A DNA stretch of 64,000 nucleotides from Arthrobacter sp. NicSoilB4. GTDB taxonomy: Bacteria; Actinomycetota; Actinomycetes; Actinomycetales; Micrococcaceae. Positions 9,645 to 19,953 of the stretch are shown one piece after another. The position numbers and the translations under genes are program-made. Below the pieces are notes generated by a model. That model worked only from the letters and a program-made list of their open reading frames with translations, did no database searches and was not told the origin of the DNA. The stretch is from positions 2,976,001-3,040,000 of the forward strand of contig NZ_AP024653.1 of NCBI RefSeq assembly GCF_019977335.1. The letters are read 5' to 3'. The stretch's first letter is position 1, and each line of letters starts with the position of its first letter.

Positions 9645-11878
9645 TTGGCGGTGGCCTTCGTGACGGCTTCTGCAGCCTCGTCCTGGGCCTCCGCCATCTC
9701 CTCGAGTGCCTCCTCGTGTTCGGCCATGGAGGCCAGCGATGCGGCGGCGGAGTAGTCCACCTCCACCTCGGGGCCGGAGTGGGCCCGGAGGACCACCATC
9801 GACTTGGCGGCCAGTTTCAGCACGGACCCGGCCTTGAGCGGTTCCTCGGTGTTGGCCTGGTCCGCGGTGTCCACCAGGACGTCCCAGAACTTGGAGTACT
9901 CCTCGGCCGGCAGCGCGAAGTCCACGTCGTCGTCGTGGGCATTGAAAGCGAGCACGAAGCTGTCGTCGGTGATCCGGCGGCCGCGGGAGTCCTGCTCCTG
10001 GATGCCGTGGCCGTTGTAGAACACGCCGATGGTCCGGCCGAAGCCGCTGCCCCAGTCCTCCGGCAGCATTTCGGTGCCGTCTGTTTTCAGCCAGACGATG
10101 TCCGGCAGCTTCTCGCCCTCACCGCGGCGCACGGGGCGGCCGTCGAAGAAGCGGCTGCGCCGGAACGTCGGGTGGTCGTGGCGGATCTTGTTGACGACGG
10201 CCGTGAACTCCACCAGCGGCTGGTCCATCGCGTCCCAGTGGATCCAGCTCAGTTCGGAGTCCTGGCAGTACGTGTTGTTGTTGCCCTGCTGGGTGCGGCC
10301 CAGCTCGTCCCCGTGCAGCAGCATCGGGACGCCCTGGGAAAGCAGCAGGGTGGCGATGAAGTTGCGCTGCTGGCGGGCGCGGAGGGTCAGGACATGGTCG
10401 TTGTCCGTGTCTCCCTCTTCGCCGCAGTTCCAGGACCTGTTGTGCGATTCGCCGTCATTGTTGCCCTCGCCGTTGGCGTCGTTGTGCTTCTCGTTGTACG
10501 AGACGAGGTCGCGCATGGTGAAGCCGTCGTGGGCGGTAACAAAGTTGATCGAGGCCACCGGGCGGCGCGCGGAGCTTTCATACAGGTCCGCGGAGCCTGT
10601 CAGGCGGGAGGCGAATTCGCCCAGGGTGGAGGGCTCGCCGCGCCAGAAATCGCGGACCGTGTCGCGGTACTTGCCGTTCCACTCAGTCCACTGCGGCGGG
10701 AAGTTGCCCACCTGGTAGCCGCCCGGGCCGATGTCCCAGGGCTCGGCGATCAGCTTGACCTGGGAGACGATCGGGTCCTGCTGGATGAGTTCGAAGAAGG
10801 TGGACAGCTTGTCGACGTCGTAGAACTCGCGGGCCAGAGTCGAAGCGAGGTCGAAGCGGAAGCCGTCGACGTGCATTTCCGTGACCCAGTACCGCAGGGA
10901 GTCCATCAGCAGCTGGAGGGAGTGCGGGTGCCGGACGTTGAGGGAGTTTCCGGTGCCGGTGTAGTCCATGTAGTGCTTCAGGTCGTCGTCGACCAGCCGG
11001 TAGTAGGCCTGGTTGTCGATGCCCTTGAAGGACAGTGTGGGGCCGAGGTGGTTGCCTTCGGCTGTGTGGTTGTAGACGACGTCCAGGATCACTTCCATGC
11101 CGGCCTTGTGCAGTTCCCGGACCATGGCCTTGAACTCCTGGACCTGGTGCCCCACATCGCCGGAGGAGCTGTAGGTGTTCTGCGGGGCGAAGAAGCCGAT
11201 GGTGTTGTAGCCCCAGTAGTTGTTGAGGCCCTTCTCCTCGAGTGTGCCGTCGTTGACGAACTGGTGGACGGGCATGAGTTCGATCGCCGTGACGCCGAGC
11301 TTCTTCAGGTGCTCAATCACGGCCGGGTGCGCGACGCCGGCATAGGTGCCGCGCTGCTCTTCGGGAACCTCCGGATGCAGCTCGGTCAGGCCTTTGACAT
11401 GGGCCTCGTAGATGACCGACTGGTGGTACGGGATTCGCAGCTGGCGGTCACCGTCCCACTCGAAGAACGGATTGATGACCACGCCGTGCATGGTGTGCGG
11501 CGCCGAGTCGGCGTCGTTGCGTGAGTCGGGGTCACCGAATTCGTAGGTGAAGAGCGCCGGATCCCAGTCGATCTGGCCCTGGACCGCCTTGGCATACGGG
11601 TCCATCAGCAGCTTGTTCGGGTTGAAGCGGTTGCCGTGCTCCGGCTCGTACGGGCCGTGGACCCGGTAGCCGTATTTCTGTCCGGGCTGGACCTGCGGCA
11701 GGTAGCAGTGCCACACGTAGCCGTCCACTTCGGTCAGCTCAATCCGCGTCTCGGTCAAGTCATCAGCGAGGAGGCAGAGCTCCACCCGCTCGGCACGTTC
11801 GCTGAACAGGGCAAAGTTCGTGCCAGTGCCGTCAAAGGTGGCTCCCAGCGGGTACGCCGTTCCGGGCCAGACTTCCAT
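9641..11878 (-). CDS. treX: Glycogen debranching enzyme (TreX/GlgX type)
   Basis: Isoamylase-type GH13 enzyme that releases linear maltodextrins from glycogen for TreY. The ATG at 11878 ([19 protein letters not shown]) has GAGGAG 7 bases upstream and is preferred over ATG 11905; 745 residues. A CBM48-like N-terminus is followed by the barrel with [10 protein letters not shown] (nucleophile), [16 protein letters not shown] (acid/base) and [20 protein letters not shown]. The C-terminus has an added Ala/Glu-rich tail (about residues 715-745). It is the first gene of treX-treY-treZ-aldo/keto reductase. Confidence 0.94.
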   Translation of the reverse strand: MEVWPGTAYPLGATFDGTGTNFALFSERAERVELCLLADDLTETRIELTEVDGYVWHCYLPQVQPGQKYGYRVHGPYEPEHGNRFNPNKLLMDPYAKAVQGQIDWDPALFTYEFGDPDSRNDADSAPHTMHGVVINPFFEWDGDRQLRIPYHQSVIYEAHVKGLTELHPEVPEEQRGTYAGVAHPAVIEHLKKLGVTAIELMPVHQFVNDGTLEEKGLNNYWGYNTIGFFAPQNTYSSSGDVGHQVQEFKAMVRELHKAGMEVILDVVYNHTAEGNHLGPTLSFKGIDNQAYYRLVDDDLKHYMDYTGTGNSLNVRHPHSLQLLMDSLRYWVTEMHVDGFRFDLASTLAREFYDVDKLSTFFELIQQDPIVSQVKLIAEPWDIGPGGYQVGNFPPQWTEWNGKYRDTVRDFWRGEPSTLGEFASRLTGSADLYESSARRPVASINFVTAHDGFTMRDLVSYNEKHNDANGEGNNDGESHNRSWNCGEEGDTDNDHVLTLRARQQRNFIATLLLSQGVPMLLHGDELGRTQQGNNNTYCQDSELSWIHWDAMDQPLVEFTAVVNKIRHDHPTFRRSRFFDGRPVRRGEGEKLPDIVWLKTDGTEMLPEDWGSGFGRTIGVFYNGHGIQEQDSRGRRITDDSFVLAFNAHDDDVDFALPAEEYSKFWDVLVDTADQANTEEPLKAGSVLKLAAKSMVVLRAHSGPEVEVDYSAAASLASMAEHEEALEEMAEAQDEAAEAVTKATAK

Positions 11879-11917
11879 GTGTTCTCCTCGTGCAGATGCG
11901 GACAATCTCTAGACAGA

Positions 11918-11931
11918 CTACTTGTAAGTAG
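11918..11931. promoter_or_regulatory. Palindrome upstream of treX
   Basis: CTACTTGTAAGTAG (6-base arms, GT centre) lies 40-53 bases upstream of the treX ATG in the 92-base gap after nnr. The position fits an operator or promoter overlap controlling the trehalose operon. The regulator is unknown. Confidence 0.35.
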
Positions 11932-11970
11932 GGTTATCATCCCTTTCGGGACGCTTATGTGCGTTCTTGG

Positions 11971-13485
11971 TTACATCGCCCTCAGCACCTCGGGAATCGT
12001 TTCCGCGATGCCGCTGGCATTGACGGGCCCGCCAGCCGAAGCGAGGCTGCCCGCGCGGCCGTGGACGCTGGCCGCCATCGCCGCGATCCCGGCCCAGCGG
12101 TCCTCGGCCGGGACGCCCACGGAGTCGAACACGCCGGGGACTTCGGCCAGTTGTGCCAGCAGGGAACCGAGCACACCCGCCAGGACGTCGCCGCTGCCGG
12201 CCGTTGCCAGCCAGGGGGTGGCCTCGGCCTGGCTGAAGACGGCCCCGGAGGGCGCCGCCACCAGCGTGGTTGCGCCCTTGAGCAGGACGGTGGCTCCGGT
12301 CAGCTCACTAGCCCGCCTGGCTGCGGCGAGGGTGGCGTCCTCGACTCCGGTGCGGCCGGGGCCGGAGCCGTATCGCCCCAGCAGCGCAGCCAGTTCGCCG
12401 GCATGCGGCGTCAGCACGAACCTGGAGGCGAGGTCGCGGGGCAGGGCAGGCAGAGCGCCGGCGTCAGCCACGACCGGCAGCCCGGCGGCCGCGGCCTCGC
12501 GGACGCGCTCCAGCTGCTCGTGGGCCTCTTCATCAAGGCCCGGGCCGAGGAGCCAGGCCTGGACGTGGGCCTCCGCGGCGCTGCCTGTTCCGCATACGAC
12601 TTCGGGGCAGGAACGGCGGACCAGGTCGGCGACGTCGGGCGGCCCAAGGTAGCGCACCATGCCCACCCCGGACGCCAAGGCGCCGCGGCAGGCGAGCACC
12701 GCCGCGCCCGGGTACCGCTGCGAGCCGGCGACCACGCCCAGGACACCGCGGGAGTATTTGTGCGAGCGCCGCCCGGGACGGGGAAGCAGCACCGAAAGGT
12801 CCGCGGCTTCGAGCCGGCGGAGTGCCGGCTCGGGCAGGGCTGCCTCGATTCCGATCGGAATGACGTGCACGCGGCCGGCAAAGTCCGCCCCGGGATCGGC
12901 AAGAAGTCCGGCTTTGGCCGCCCCGAACGTGGCGGTCAGGTCCGCGCGGAGCACCGGAGCGAAAGCCTCTCCGTTATCGGCGTCCACTCCGCTCGGGATG
13001 TCGCAGGCAACCACAAGTCCGGAACGCGAACGTCCGAGCGCGTCGATCAGCGCGGCGGCCGGACCCCGGAGCCCGCCCTGCGCGCCCGTGCCCAGGACCG
13101 CGTCAATCACGACGTCGGCCTGCGCGGCGGCGGCCACAGCCTTCTCCGTATTATCCGGCGTCAGGCGGAGCACCCGGCCGCCCGCCTTTTCCAGGGCGGC
13201 GAGTCCGTCGGCGTGGGCTTCCCCCGCGGTGAGCACCGCCGTCGTCCGCATGCCGCGGCCGGCCAGCATTGCGGCCGCGAACAGCCCGTCCCCGCCGTTG
13301 TTGCCCTTGCCGGCGAGCACTGTGACGCTGGCGCCGTAAAGGCGCCCCCCACGGCGCCTGAGTTCCCGGACCACGGCGTTGGCCAGCCCGTAGGCGGCCC
13401 GCTGCATAAGAACGGCGCCCACACCTTTTTCCAGGAAAGGCCGTTCAGCCTCTCGTATCTGGGTTCCGGTGTAGGCGCTGATCAT
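11971..13485 (-). CDS. nnr: Bifunctional NAD(P)HX epimerase / ADP-dependent NAD(P)HX dehydratase
   Basis: Metabolite repair enzyme that restores hydrated NAD(P)H. The 504 residues comprise a YjeF_N epimerase domain (about 1-215; VLAGKGNNGGDGL, ACDIPSGVDADNG) and a ribokinase-like dehydratase domain (about 230-500; SRGVLGVVAGSQRYPGAAVL, LTPHAGELAALLG, LKGATTLVA, TPWLATAGSGDVLAG). The N-terminal motif positions match bifunctional bacterial Nnr. acpS lies 63 bases upstream, the usual actinobacterial pairing (acpS-nnr). Confidence 0.95.
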   Translation of the reverse strand: MISAYTGTQIREAERPFLEKGVGAVLMQRAAYGLANAVVRELRRRGGRLYGASVTVLAGKGNNGGDGLFAAAMLAGRGMRTTAVLTAGEAHADGLAALEKAGGRVLRLTPDNTEKAVAAAAQADVVIDAVLGTGAQGGLRGPAAALIDALGRSRSGLVVACDIPSGVDADNGEAFAPVLRADLTATFGAAKAGLLADPGADFAGRVHVIPIGIEAALPEPALRRLEAADLSVLLPRPGRRSHKYSRGVLGVVAGSQRYPGAAVLACRGALASGVGMVRYLGPPDVADLVRRSCPEVVCGTGSAAEAHVQAWLLGPGLDEEAHEQLERVREAAAAGLPVVADAGALPALPRDLASRFVLTPHAGELAALLGRYGSGPGRTGVEDATLAAARRASELTGATVLLKGATTLVAAPSGAVFSQAEATPWLATAGSGDVLAGVLGSLLAQLAEVPGVFDSVGVPAEDRWAGIAAMAASVHGRAGSLASAGGPVNASGIAETIPEVLRAM

Positions 13486-13548
13486 GGTTTCAGTCCATTC
13501 GCGGTGCAGTCGCTGCGGGAAGTCCGGTTCGGTCCGGACGGGTGGCGC

Positions 13549-13896
13549 TTAGCCCTCGGCGATGACCGTCGCCGTGGCGATGCCGCCGTCGTGACTCATC
13601 GAGAGGTGCCAGCGTTTGACGCCCTTCGACTCCGCGACGGCCAATACCGTGCCTTTGACCTGGACGGTCGGCCCGTTCTGGTCCAGACCGATCCAGCAGT
13701 CCTGCCAGTTCATGCCGGCAGGAGCGCCGAGGACCTTGGCCACGGCCTCCTTGGCGGCGAACCGGGCAGCCAGCGAACGCGTGTTCAGTTCGCGTTCCGC
13801 GGGGACGAACAGCCGGTCGCGCAGACCGGGGGTGCGCTCCAGCTGCCGGCCGAACCGTTCAATGTCTACGACGTCTACGCCAATGCCAACAATCAT
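13549..13896 (-). CDS. acpS: Holo-[acyl-carrier-protein] synthase
   Basis: Transfers 4'-phosphopantetheine from CoA to apo-ACP. It is 115 residues with the family start [15 protein letters not shown] (Mg-binding Asp) and [16 protein letters not shown] (catalytic Glu/Lys), ending [15 protein letters not shown]. It starts 4 bases after the glmS stop, so it is probably cotranscribed with glmS. It consumes CoA, whose synthesis begins with the neighbouring coaA. Confidence 0.96.
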   Translation of the reverse strand: MIVGIGVDVVDIERFGRQLERTPGLRDRLFVPAERELNTRSLAARFAAKEAVAKVLGAPAGMNWQDCWIGLDQNGPTVQVKGTVLAVAESKGVKRWHLSMSHDGGIATATVIAEG

Positions 13897-13900
13897 GGCG

Positions 13901-15793
13901 TTATTCTACGGTCACGCTCTTGGCCAGGTTGCGAGGCTGGTCCACGTCGTAACCCTTGGCGGAGGCCAGGGCAAGGGCAAAGATCTGCAGCGGAACGGTG
14001 CTGAGCAGCGGAGCCAGCAGGGTGGGGGTCTCCGGGATGTAGAAGACGTGCTCGGCGTAGGCCTTGACGGCCTCATCGCCCTCTTCCGCGATCACGATCG
14101 TCTTGGCGCCGCGCGCCCGGACTTCCTGGATGTTGGAGACCACCTTGGAGTGCAGCGAGTCGCGGCCACGGGGCGAGGGAACCACCACGAACACGGGCTG
14201 GCCTTCCTCGATCAGCGCAATCGGGCCGTGCTTGAGTTCACCTGCAGCAAAGCCCTCGGCGTGGATGTAGGCGAGCTCCTTGAGTTTGAGCGCGCCCTCC
14301 ATCGCCACCGGGAAGCCGACGTGGCGGCCCAGGAACAGCACGGACTTGGCGTCCGCCATGGATTCGCCGAGCCCCTTGATCTGGGCCTCGTTGTCAAGGA
14401 TCTGCTGGATCTTGGCCGGGATCTTGTTGAGGTCCGCCAGGATGTCCTTGATCTCGCCCTGGAACTTGTTGCCCCGCAGCTGGGCCAGGTAGAGGCCCAG
14501 GAGGTAGGCGGCGGTGATCTGCGCCAGGAAGGCCTTGGTGGAGGCGACGGCGATTTCCGGGCCGGCGTGCGTGTACAGCACGGCGTCGGATTCGCGCGGG
14601 ATCGTCGAGCCGTTGGTGTTGCAGATCGAGACCGTCTTGGCGCCCTGTTCCTTGGCGTAGCGGACGGCCATCAGCGTGTCCATGGTCTCGCCCGACTGGG
14701 AGATCGAGACGATCAAGGTGTTGTCGTCCACGATCGGGTCGCGGTAGCGGAATTCGTGGGAGAGCTCCACCTCGGTGGGGATCCGGCACCAGTGCTCGAT
14801 CGCGTACTTGGCGACCTGTCCGGCGTACGCGGAGGTTCCGCAGGCCAGGACGATGATCTTGTCGACGTTTTTCAGCAGTTCCGGATCTACCCGAAGCTCA
14901 TCGAGGGTCAACCGGCCGTTGATGTCCGAGCGGCCCAGCAGGGTCTGCAGCACGGCGTCCGGCTGATCGTGGATTTCCTTTTCCATAAAGGACGGGAAGC
15001 CGCCCTTTTCCGCGGAGGCCGGGTCCCAGTTGACGTGGTATTCCTTGCCTTCGGCCGGTGCGCCGTAGAAGTCCGTGATCTCCACGGAGTCGGCGGTGAT
15101 CGTGACGATCTGGTCCTGGCCAAGTTCGACGGCGCGGCGGGTGTAGTCGATGAAGCCGGAGACATCGGAGCCGAGGAAGTTTTCGCCGTCGCCGAGTCCG
15201 ACGACCAGCGGGGAGTTGCGGCGGGCGGCCACGACGACGTCGGGCTGGTCCGCGTGCACGGCGAGGAGGGTGAAAGCGCCCTCAAGGCGCTGGCAGGCGA
15301 GCTGCATGGCCTTGGTGAGGCCGCCATTGGCGGAGTCGCCGTGAAGTTGGTTCCGGTAGATGTCGCCCAGGAGCGCGGCCGCGACCTCGGTATCGGTTTC
15401 GGACAGGAACGTCACGCCCTTGCGCTTGAGTTCCAGTTTGAGTTCGGCAAAGTTTTCGATGATGCCGTTGTGGATTACGGCCAGCTTGCCCTCATCGGAG
15501 AGATGCGGGTGCGCGTTCTGGTCCGTCGGGCCGCCGTGGGTCGCCCAGCGCGTGTGACCGATGCCGGTCAGCGATTCCGGCAGCGGGCTGGCCTCGAGCT
15601 CGGCAATCAGGTTGCTCAGTTTGCCGGACTTCTTGCGGGACGAGATGGTCCCGTCGGCCACAACGGCAATTCCCGCGGAGTCGTAGCCCCGGTACTCCAG
15701 GCGCCGCAGTCCCTCAAGGACAACGTCCAGGGCATTGTGTCCAGTATTTACCCGGCCAGCGGAGTGGCCCACATATCCAACGATTCCACACAT
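13901..15793 (-). CDS. glmS: Glutamine-fructose-6-phosphate aminotransferase (isomerising)
   Basis: Makes glucosamine-6-phosphate, the first step towards UDP-GlcNAc. The ATG at 15793 gives [10 protein letters not shown], which puts the catalytic Cys2 at the mature N-terminus; the 18 residues read upstream are rejected. 630 residues. An N-terminal Ntn glutaminase domain ([26 protein letters not shown]) is followed by two SIS domains ([32 protein letters not shown]) and the C-terminal [11 protein letters not shown]. GlmM, the next enzyme, is encoded at 18396-19757. Confidence 0.97.
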   Translation of the reverse strand: MCGIVGYVGHSAGRVNTGHNALDVVLEGLRRLEYRGYDSAGIAVVADGTISSRKKSGKLSNLIAELEASPLPESLTGIGHTRWATHGGPTDQNAHPHLSDEGKLAVIHNGIIENFAELKLELKRKGVTFLSETDTEVAAALLGDIYRNQLHGDSANGGLTKAMQLACQRLEGAFTLLAVHADQPDVVVAARRNSPLVVGLGDGENFLGSDVSGFIDYTRRAVELGQDQIVTITADSVEITDFYGAPAEGKEYHVNWDPASAEKGGFPSFMEKEIHDQPDAVLQTLLGRSDINGRLTLDELRVDPELLKNVDKIIVLACGTSAYAGQVAKYAIEHWCRIPTEVELSHEFRYRDPIVDDNTLIVSISQSGETMDTLMAVRYAKEQGAKTVSICNTNGSTIPRESDAVLYTHAGPEIAVASTKAFLAQITAAYLLGLYLAQLRGNKFQGEIKDILADLNKIPAKIQQILDNEAQIKGLGESMADAKSVLFLGRHVGFPVAMEGALKLKELAYIHAEGFAAGELKHGPIALIEEGQPVFVVVPSPRGRDSLHSKVVSNIQEVRARGAKTIVIAEEGDEAVKAYAEHVFYIPETPTLLAPLLSTVPLQIFALALASAKGYDVDQPRNLAKSVTVE

Positions 15794-15936
15794 GGACTCA
15801 AGCCTAGCGGGTTTCCCCGAGTGGGGACGTAGGATAAGCGCACACAACGTGCCGCCTGCGGACCGTGTGGCTTTCTCTGCCGCCCGGCTGGGCAGCCTAT
15901 TTCGCTCTCGGCCCGGCGGAGGGCAGAATCTCTAGG

Positions 15937-16902
15937 GTGACTTTGCAACGCAATGAAGCGAACGGCGACGGAGGCTCCCCGTTCGTGGAGCTGGACCGAC
16001 AGACCTGGTCCCGGCTCGCTGCCCAGATGGAGCAGCCCCTGAACCAGGAGGACGTACTGCGCCTCCGCGGCCTCGGCGATCCCCTGGACATGAAGGAAAT
16101 CCGCGAGGTCTACCTCCCGTTGTCCCGCCTGCTGCACCTGTATGTCGAGGCGGCCGGCCAACTCCATGCGGCAACCACCACCTTCCTGGGCGAGCAGACC
16201 CAGCGCACACCGTTTGTGATCGGCGTCGCCGGGTCGGTGGCTGTGGGCAAGTCGACGATTGCCCGTGTGCTCCGCGAGATGCTCCGCCGCTGGCCCGGCA
16301 CCCCGAATGTTGAACTCATCACCACGGACGGCTTCCTCTACCCGCTGGCCGAACTCAAGCGCCGCCAGCTGCTGGAACGCAAGGGTTTCCCAGAGTCCTA
16401 TGACCGCCGCGCGCTGCTCCGGTTTGTGAGCGAAATCAAGGGCGGCGCAGAGGAAGTCCGCGCCCCCTGGTACTCCCATGTGACGTATGACATCGTCCCC
16501 GGGAAGGAAGTGGTGGTACGCCGCCCCGACGTGCTGATCGTCGAAGGGCTGAACGTCCTGGCACCGGCCCGCCCCCGGCATGACGGCCGGCAGGGGCTGG
16601 CCCTGAGCGACTTCTTCGATTTTTCCATCTATGTGGATGCCAAAACGTCCTACATCGAGGAGTGGTATGTGGACCGCTTCCGCAAACTGCGGACCACGGC
16701 GTTCGCCCAGCCGGAGTCCTACTTCCACCGTTACGCCACACTCTCGGACGCCGAGGCGGAACGGACGGCCCGCGAGATCTGGAAGCGCATCAACGAGCCC
16801 AACCTTGAGGAAAACGTGCTGCCCACCCGCGGCCGTGCGCAGCTGGTGCTCACCAAGGACGCCGACCACTCCATCCGCCGCATGCTGCTGCGCAAGGTTT
16901 AG
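15937..16902 (+). CDS. coaA: Pantothenate kinase type I
   Basis: ATP-dependent phosphorylation of pantothenate, the entry step to CoA. The GTG at 15937 ([21 protein letters not shown]) gives 321 residues, close to the family norm; the longer frame from 15865 has no recognisable conserved residues. The P-loop is [12 protein letters not shown] (about residues 96-107), followed by [31 protein letters not shown] and FIYVDA-like FSIYVDAKT. It diverges from glmS across a 143-base gap that must hold both promoters. Confidence 0.95.
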   Translation: MTLQRNEANGDGGSPFVELDRQTWSRLAAQMEQPLNQEDVLRLRGLGDPLDMKEIREVYLPLSRLLHLYVEAAGQLHAATTTFLGEQTQRTPFVIGVAGSVAVGKSTIARVLREMLRRWPGTPNVELITTDGFLYPLAELKRRQLLERKGFPESYDRRALLRFVSEIKGGAEEVRAPWYSHVTYDIVPGKEVVVRRPDVLIVEGLNVLAPARPRHDGRQGLALSDFFDFSIYVDAKTSYIEEWYVDRFRKLRTTAFAQPESYFHRYATLSDAEAERTAREIWKRINEPNLEENVLPTRGRAQLVLTKDADHSIRRMLLRKV

Positions 16903-16907
16903 CACAG

Positions 16908-17807
16908 GTGAGCTACTACGGGTCCGCGGAACATCCGGAGGCGCCGGATTCAGTCAATCCCACTCCCAGCAGGCGGGTCTTCGGCCGCCTGCTGTTGGCG
17001 GGGTCCGGCCTCGCGGCCCTGAGCGCCTGCTCCCCTGGGACCGTCCGGCCGACGTCGTCCGCCGCTGCGGCGCCCCCTGCGACGACTTTCACTGCCACGC
17101 CGTCTGCCACGGCAAGCGCCACGCCGTCCGCGGAGCCTTCGCCGGGCAGTGCCGCGGCGACAGCGCCAGGGACCACGCCGCCGCCCTCCGCTGCTGCAGC
17201 GCCCCGGCACTCGCTCACCGACCCGGCGAGCCCGTGGGTGGTCGTGAACAAACACCGGCCGCTCTCCCCCGCCGCCTATGTGCCGGCCGATCTGGTGCAG
17301 CCGTCAGTCCGGCTCGCCGTGTCCGGCGAAGCGGCGCTGCTCAACAGCACGACGGCGGCAGCGGCGGAGAAGATGTTCGCCTCCGCCGCGGCCAGCGGAG
17401 TCGTCATCACGCTCGCGAGCGGCTACCGCTCCTTCAACACCCAGATCGGCACCTACAACAAGTGGGTGCAGGCGGAGGGGCAGGCCGCGGCTGACACCGC
17501 CTCCGCGCGGCCCGGCTATTCGGAACACCAGACCGGCTGGTCCTTCGACATCGGCGACGGCAGCGGGAGGGACAGCTTCACTCCCGCGTTCGCCAACCAG
17601 CCGGCAGCGGTCTGGGCGAAGTCCAACGCCCACTTGTTCGGCTTCGTGGTCCGCTACCCCTGGATGTTCCACGGGATCACCGGCTACTACTACGAGCCGT
17701 GGCATCTGCGCTACGTGGGAGTGGAAGCGGCCGGCGAGATGAACACCAAGGGCATCGCCACCCTTGAGGAGTACTTTGGGTTGGAAGCGGCGCCCGCTTA
17801 CAAATAG
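16908..17807 (+). CDS. VanY-like D-Ala-D-Ala carboxypeptidase lipoprotein (M15B)
   Basis: Predicted extracytoplasmic zinc peptidase acting on peptidoglycan stems. 299 residues. A twin-arginine-like signal (SRRVFGRLLLAGSGLAALSAC) places the lipobox Cys at residue 41. A Ser/Thr/Pro/Ala linker (about 42-105) follows, then the M15 fold with SGYRSFNTQ, SEHQTGWSFDIG (His207, Asp214) and EPWHLRYVG (His266). The GTG start lies 5 bases after the coaA stop with a poor ribosome site, so it probably depends on coaA translation. The linker may let the enzyme reach into the wall. Confidence 0.88.
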   Translation: MSYYGSAEHPEAPDSVNPTPSRRVFGRLLLAGSGLAALSACSPGTVRPTSSAAAAPPATTFTATPSATASATPSAEPSPGSAAATAPGTTPPPSAAAAPRHSLTDPASPWVVVNKHRPLSPAAYVPADLVQPSVRLAVSGEAALLNSTTAAAAEKMFASAAASGVVITLASGYRSFNTQIGTYNKWVQAEGQAAADTASARPGYSEHQTGWSFDIGDGSGRDSFTPAFANQPAAVWAKSNAHLFGFVVRYPWMFHGITGYYYEPWHLRYVGVEAAGEMNTKGIATLEEYFGLEAAPAYK

Positions 17808-17926
17808 CGGCGCCAGGGTCCGATCTGCCCGCAACGGGCGGTGCACGCTTTGTCACTCACCGACACCGAGCCCAGAACTTACCCCCGCGACACAGGGTGT
17901 TCACGCGGCTGGGCTAGGTTGGGGGC

Positions 17927-18334
17927 ATGCTGAACGGATTCAAGAGCTTTATTCTCAAGGGCAACGTCGCGGACCTTGCCGTCGCAGTCGTCATCGGCGC
18001 CGCCTTCGGCGCCGTGGTAACGGCACTCGTTCAAAGCGTCCTCATGCCTCTCATCTCAGGTCTGGTAGGCGCGCCCAACTTCGACAGCTTCGCCGTCGTC
18101 ACCCTGAACGGCAACGACATAAAGTTCGGCGTGCTGCTTACCGCGATCGTCAACTTCCTGCTGGTCGCGGCCGCCATCTACTTCGTTGTGGTTGTGCCCA
18201 TGAACCACATGATCGAACGACGCAACCGCCGCCTCGGCATCAACCCGGACGTCAAGGAAGAGGCTGCCGAGGATCCGCAGATCGCCCTCCTGACCGAAAT
18301 CCGTGACGCCCTTCGCGCGGAGCGAACGCTCTAG
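17927..18334 (+). CDS. mscL: Large-conductance mechanosensitive channel
   Basis: Pressure-release channel of the cytoplasmic membrane. 135 residues with the typical amphipathic start MLNGFKSFILKGNVADLAVAVVIG, TM1 (about 14-40), a periplasmic-side loop, TM2 (about 66-92) and a charged C-terminal helix. It has its own gap upstream (17808-17926) and ends at a strong bidirectional terminator shared with glmM. Trehalose synthesis encoded nearby is the complementary osmotic response. Confidence 0.96.
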   Translation: MLNGFKSFILKGNVADLAVAVVIGAAFGAVVTALVQSVLMPLISGLVGAPNFDSFAVVTLNGNDIKFGVLLTAIVNFLLVAAAIYFVVVVPMNHMIERRNRRLGINPDVKEEAAEDPQIALLTEIRDALRAERTL

Positions 18335-18342
18335 CAGCAAGA

Positions 18343-18381
18343 AAAACGATGGCGCGTCCCGGTGGGGCGCGCCATCGTTTT
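18343..18381. terminator. Bidirectional terminator between mscL and glmM
   Basis: Perfect 14-base arms AAAACGATGGCGCG / CGCGCCATCGTTTT around an 11-base loop. There are T-runs on both strands (TTTT on plus, TTTTT on minus), so it can end both convergent genes. Confidence 0.9.
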
Positions 18382-18395
18382 GCGGTCAGCGGGCC

Positions 18396-19757
18396 TCAGT
18401 CTGCGACGAGTTCCAACGCCAGCTCGGTCCGGACCACCTGGGCAAGGCGCTCCGCGACGGCTTGGGCGCTCTCCTGGGATGCTGCCTCCACCATGACGCG
18501 GACCACCGGTTCCGTACCGGAGGGGCGCAGGAGCACACGGCCGGTATCGCCGAGCTCGGCCTCGGCGAGGGCTACAGCCTCAGCCACCGTTTCATCGCCC
18601 TTGACCCGGGTGCGGTCCACGCCCCTGACGTTGATCAGGACCTGCGGAAGTTTGGTCATTACCGCGGCCAGTTCCTTCAGCGGACGGCCCGTGAGTGCAA
18701 CCTGCGCTGCAATCTGCAGGCCGGTGAGAACGCCGTCACCCGTGGTGGCATGGTCGGCAAAGATTACGTGGCCGGACTGCTCTCCGCCGAGGTTGAAGCC
18801 GCCTTCACGCATCCCTTCCAGGACGTAGCGGTCACCCACGCCGGTTTCGCGCAGGCTGATGCCGGCTTCCCGCAGGGCGATCTTGAGTCCGAGGTTGCTC
18901 ATCACGGTTGCGACTAGGACGTCGTCCTTGAGCTTGCCGGAAGCTTTCAGGGCCACGGCGAGGATGGCCATGATCTCGTCGCCGTCCACTTCGCTGCCCT
19001 CGTGGTCCACCGCAAGGCAGCGGTCCGCGTCGCCGTCGTGCGCAATGCCCAGATCGGCGCCGTGTTGCAGGACGGCTTCCTTCAGCGGCCCCAGGTGAGT
19101 GGATCCGACGCCTTCGTTGATGTTGAGGCCGTCCGGTTCAGCGCCGATGACAATGACGTCAGCGCCGGCATCCTTGAAGACCTGGGGGGAACAGCCGCTC
19201 GCCGCGCCGTGGGCGCAGTCCAGTACGACCTTAAGCCCGTCCAGGCGGTGCGGGAGAGTGCCGAGCAGATGGACGATATAGCGGTCCTCGGCATCCGAGA
19301 ACCGTTGGATCCGGCCGACTTCTCCCCCGACCGGGCGGAAAGGCTCCTTGCCGAGCTGTTCCTCGATGGCGTCTTCCACATCGTCCGGAAGCTTCTGGCC
19401 GCCGCGGGCAAAGAACTTGATGCCGTTGTCCGGTGCGGGGTTGTGCGAGGCGGAGATCATCACGCCGAAGTCCGCATCCAGGTCGGCCACGAGATAGGCC
19501 GCGGCCGGGGTGGGAAGCACGCCGGCGTCGTAGACGTCGATCCCGGAGCTTGAGAGCCCTGCTTCCACGGCAGCCGCAATGAACTCACCGCTGGCGCGGG
19601 GGTCCCGGGCAACCACGGCACGCGGCCGGGTTCCATCGGTATTGCGGTCGTGGCCAAGCACGACGGCGGCGGCCTGCGCCAGCTGCAACGCCAGCTCCGC
19701 AGTCAGCAGGCCGTTCGCCAAGCCTCGGACACCATCTGTTCCAAATAATCTAGCCAT
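18396..19757 (-). CDS. glmM: Phosphoglucosamine mutase
   Basis: Interconverts glucosamine-6- and -1-phosphate for UDP-GlcNAc synthesis. 453 residues, starting [19 protein letters not shown]. The phosphoserine loop [17 protein letters not shown] places the catalytic Ser at residue 104; [11 protein letters not shown] binds Mg; [10 protein letters not shown] and [12 protein letters not shown] are the sugar- and phosphate-binding loops. In relatives it follows rplM-rpsI directly; here three envelope genes separate them. Confidence 0.97.
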   Translation of the reverse strand: MARLFGTDGVRGLANGLLTAELALQLAQAAAVVLGHDRNTDGTRPRAVVARDPRASGEFIAAAVEAGLSSSGIDVYDAGVLPTPAAAYLVADLDADFGVMISASHNPAPDNGIKFFARGGQKLPDDVEDAIEEQLGKEPFRPVGGEVGRIQRFSDAEDRYIVHLLGTLPHRLDGLKVVLDCAHGAASGCSPQVFKDAGADVIVIGAEPDGLNINEGVGSTHLGPLKEAVLQHGADLGIAHDGDADRCLAVDHEGSEVDGDEIMAILAVALKASGKLKDDVLVATVMSNLGLKIALREAGISLRETGVGDRYVLEGMREGGFNLGGEQSGHVIFADHATTGDGVLTGLQIAAQVALTGRPLKELAAVMTKLPQVLINVRGVDRTRVKGDETVAEAVALAEAELGDTGRVLLRPSGTEPVVRVMVEAASQESAQAVAERLAQVVRTELALELVAD

Positions 19758-19953
19758 CGGGTCAAGTTTAGTCGACGCGGCGGCCGCCGGTGGGACGGCA
19801 CCTCGAGCCGAGGGGATTCGAGCGTGCTGATGTGGATGTTCAGGGGCCTCACGGCGGCTTTAGGGACGCCGACTACTTGGTTTTGCATTCCCGTGTACTC
19901 TATTTTTCGAAAACACTCGCCAGCTAATCAGGCAGCCGTTTAGGCTTCCACGC
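19758..19953. other. Divergent intergenic region, glmM / glycosyltransferase
   Basis: 196 bases between two divergent starts. The half nearest the glycosyltransferase (about 19870-19930) is clearly more AT-rich than its surroundings (TTGGTTTTGC, CTATTTTTCGAAAAC), as expected for a promoter. I cannot place a convincing -35/-10 pair. Confidence 0.4.
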
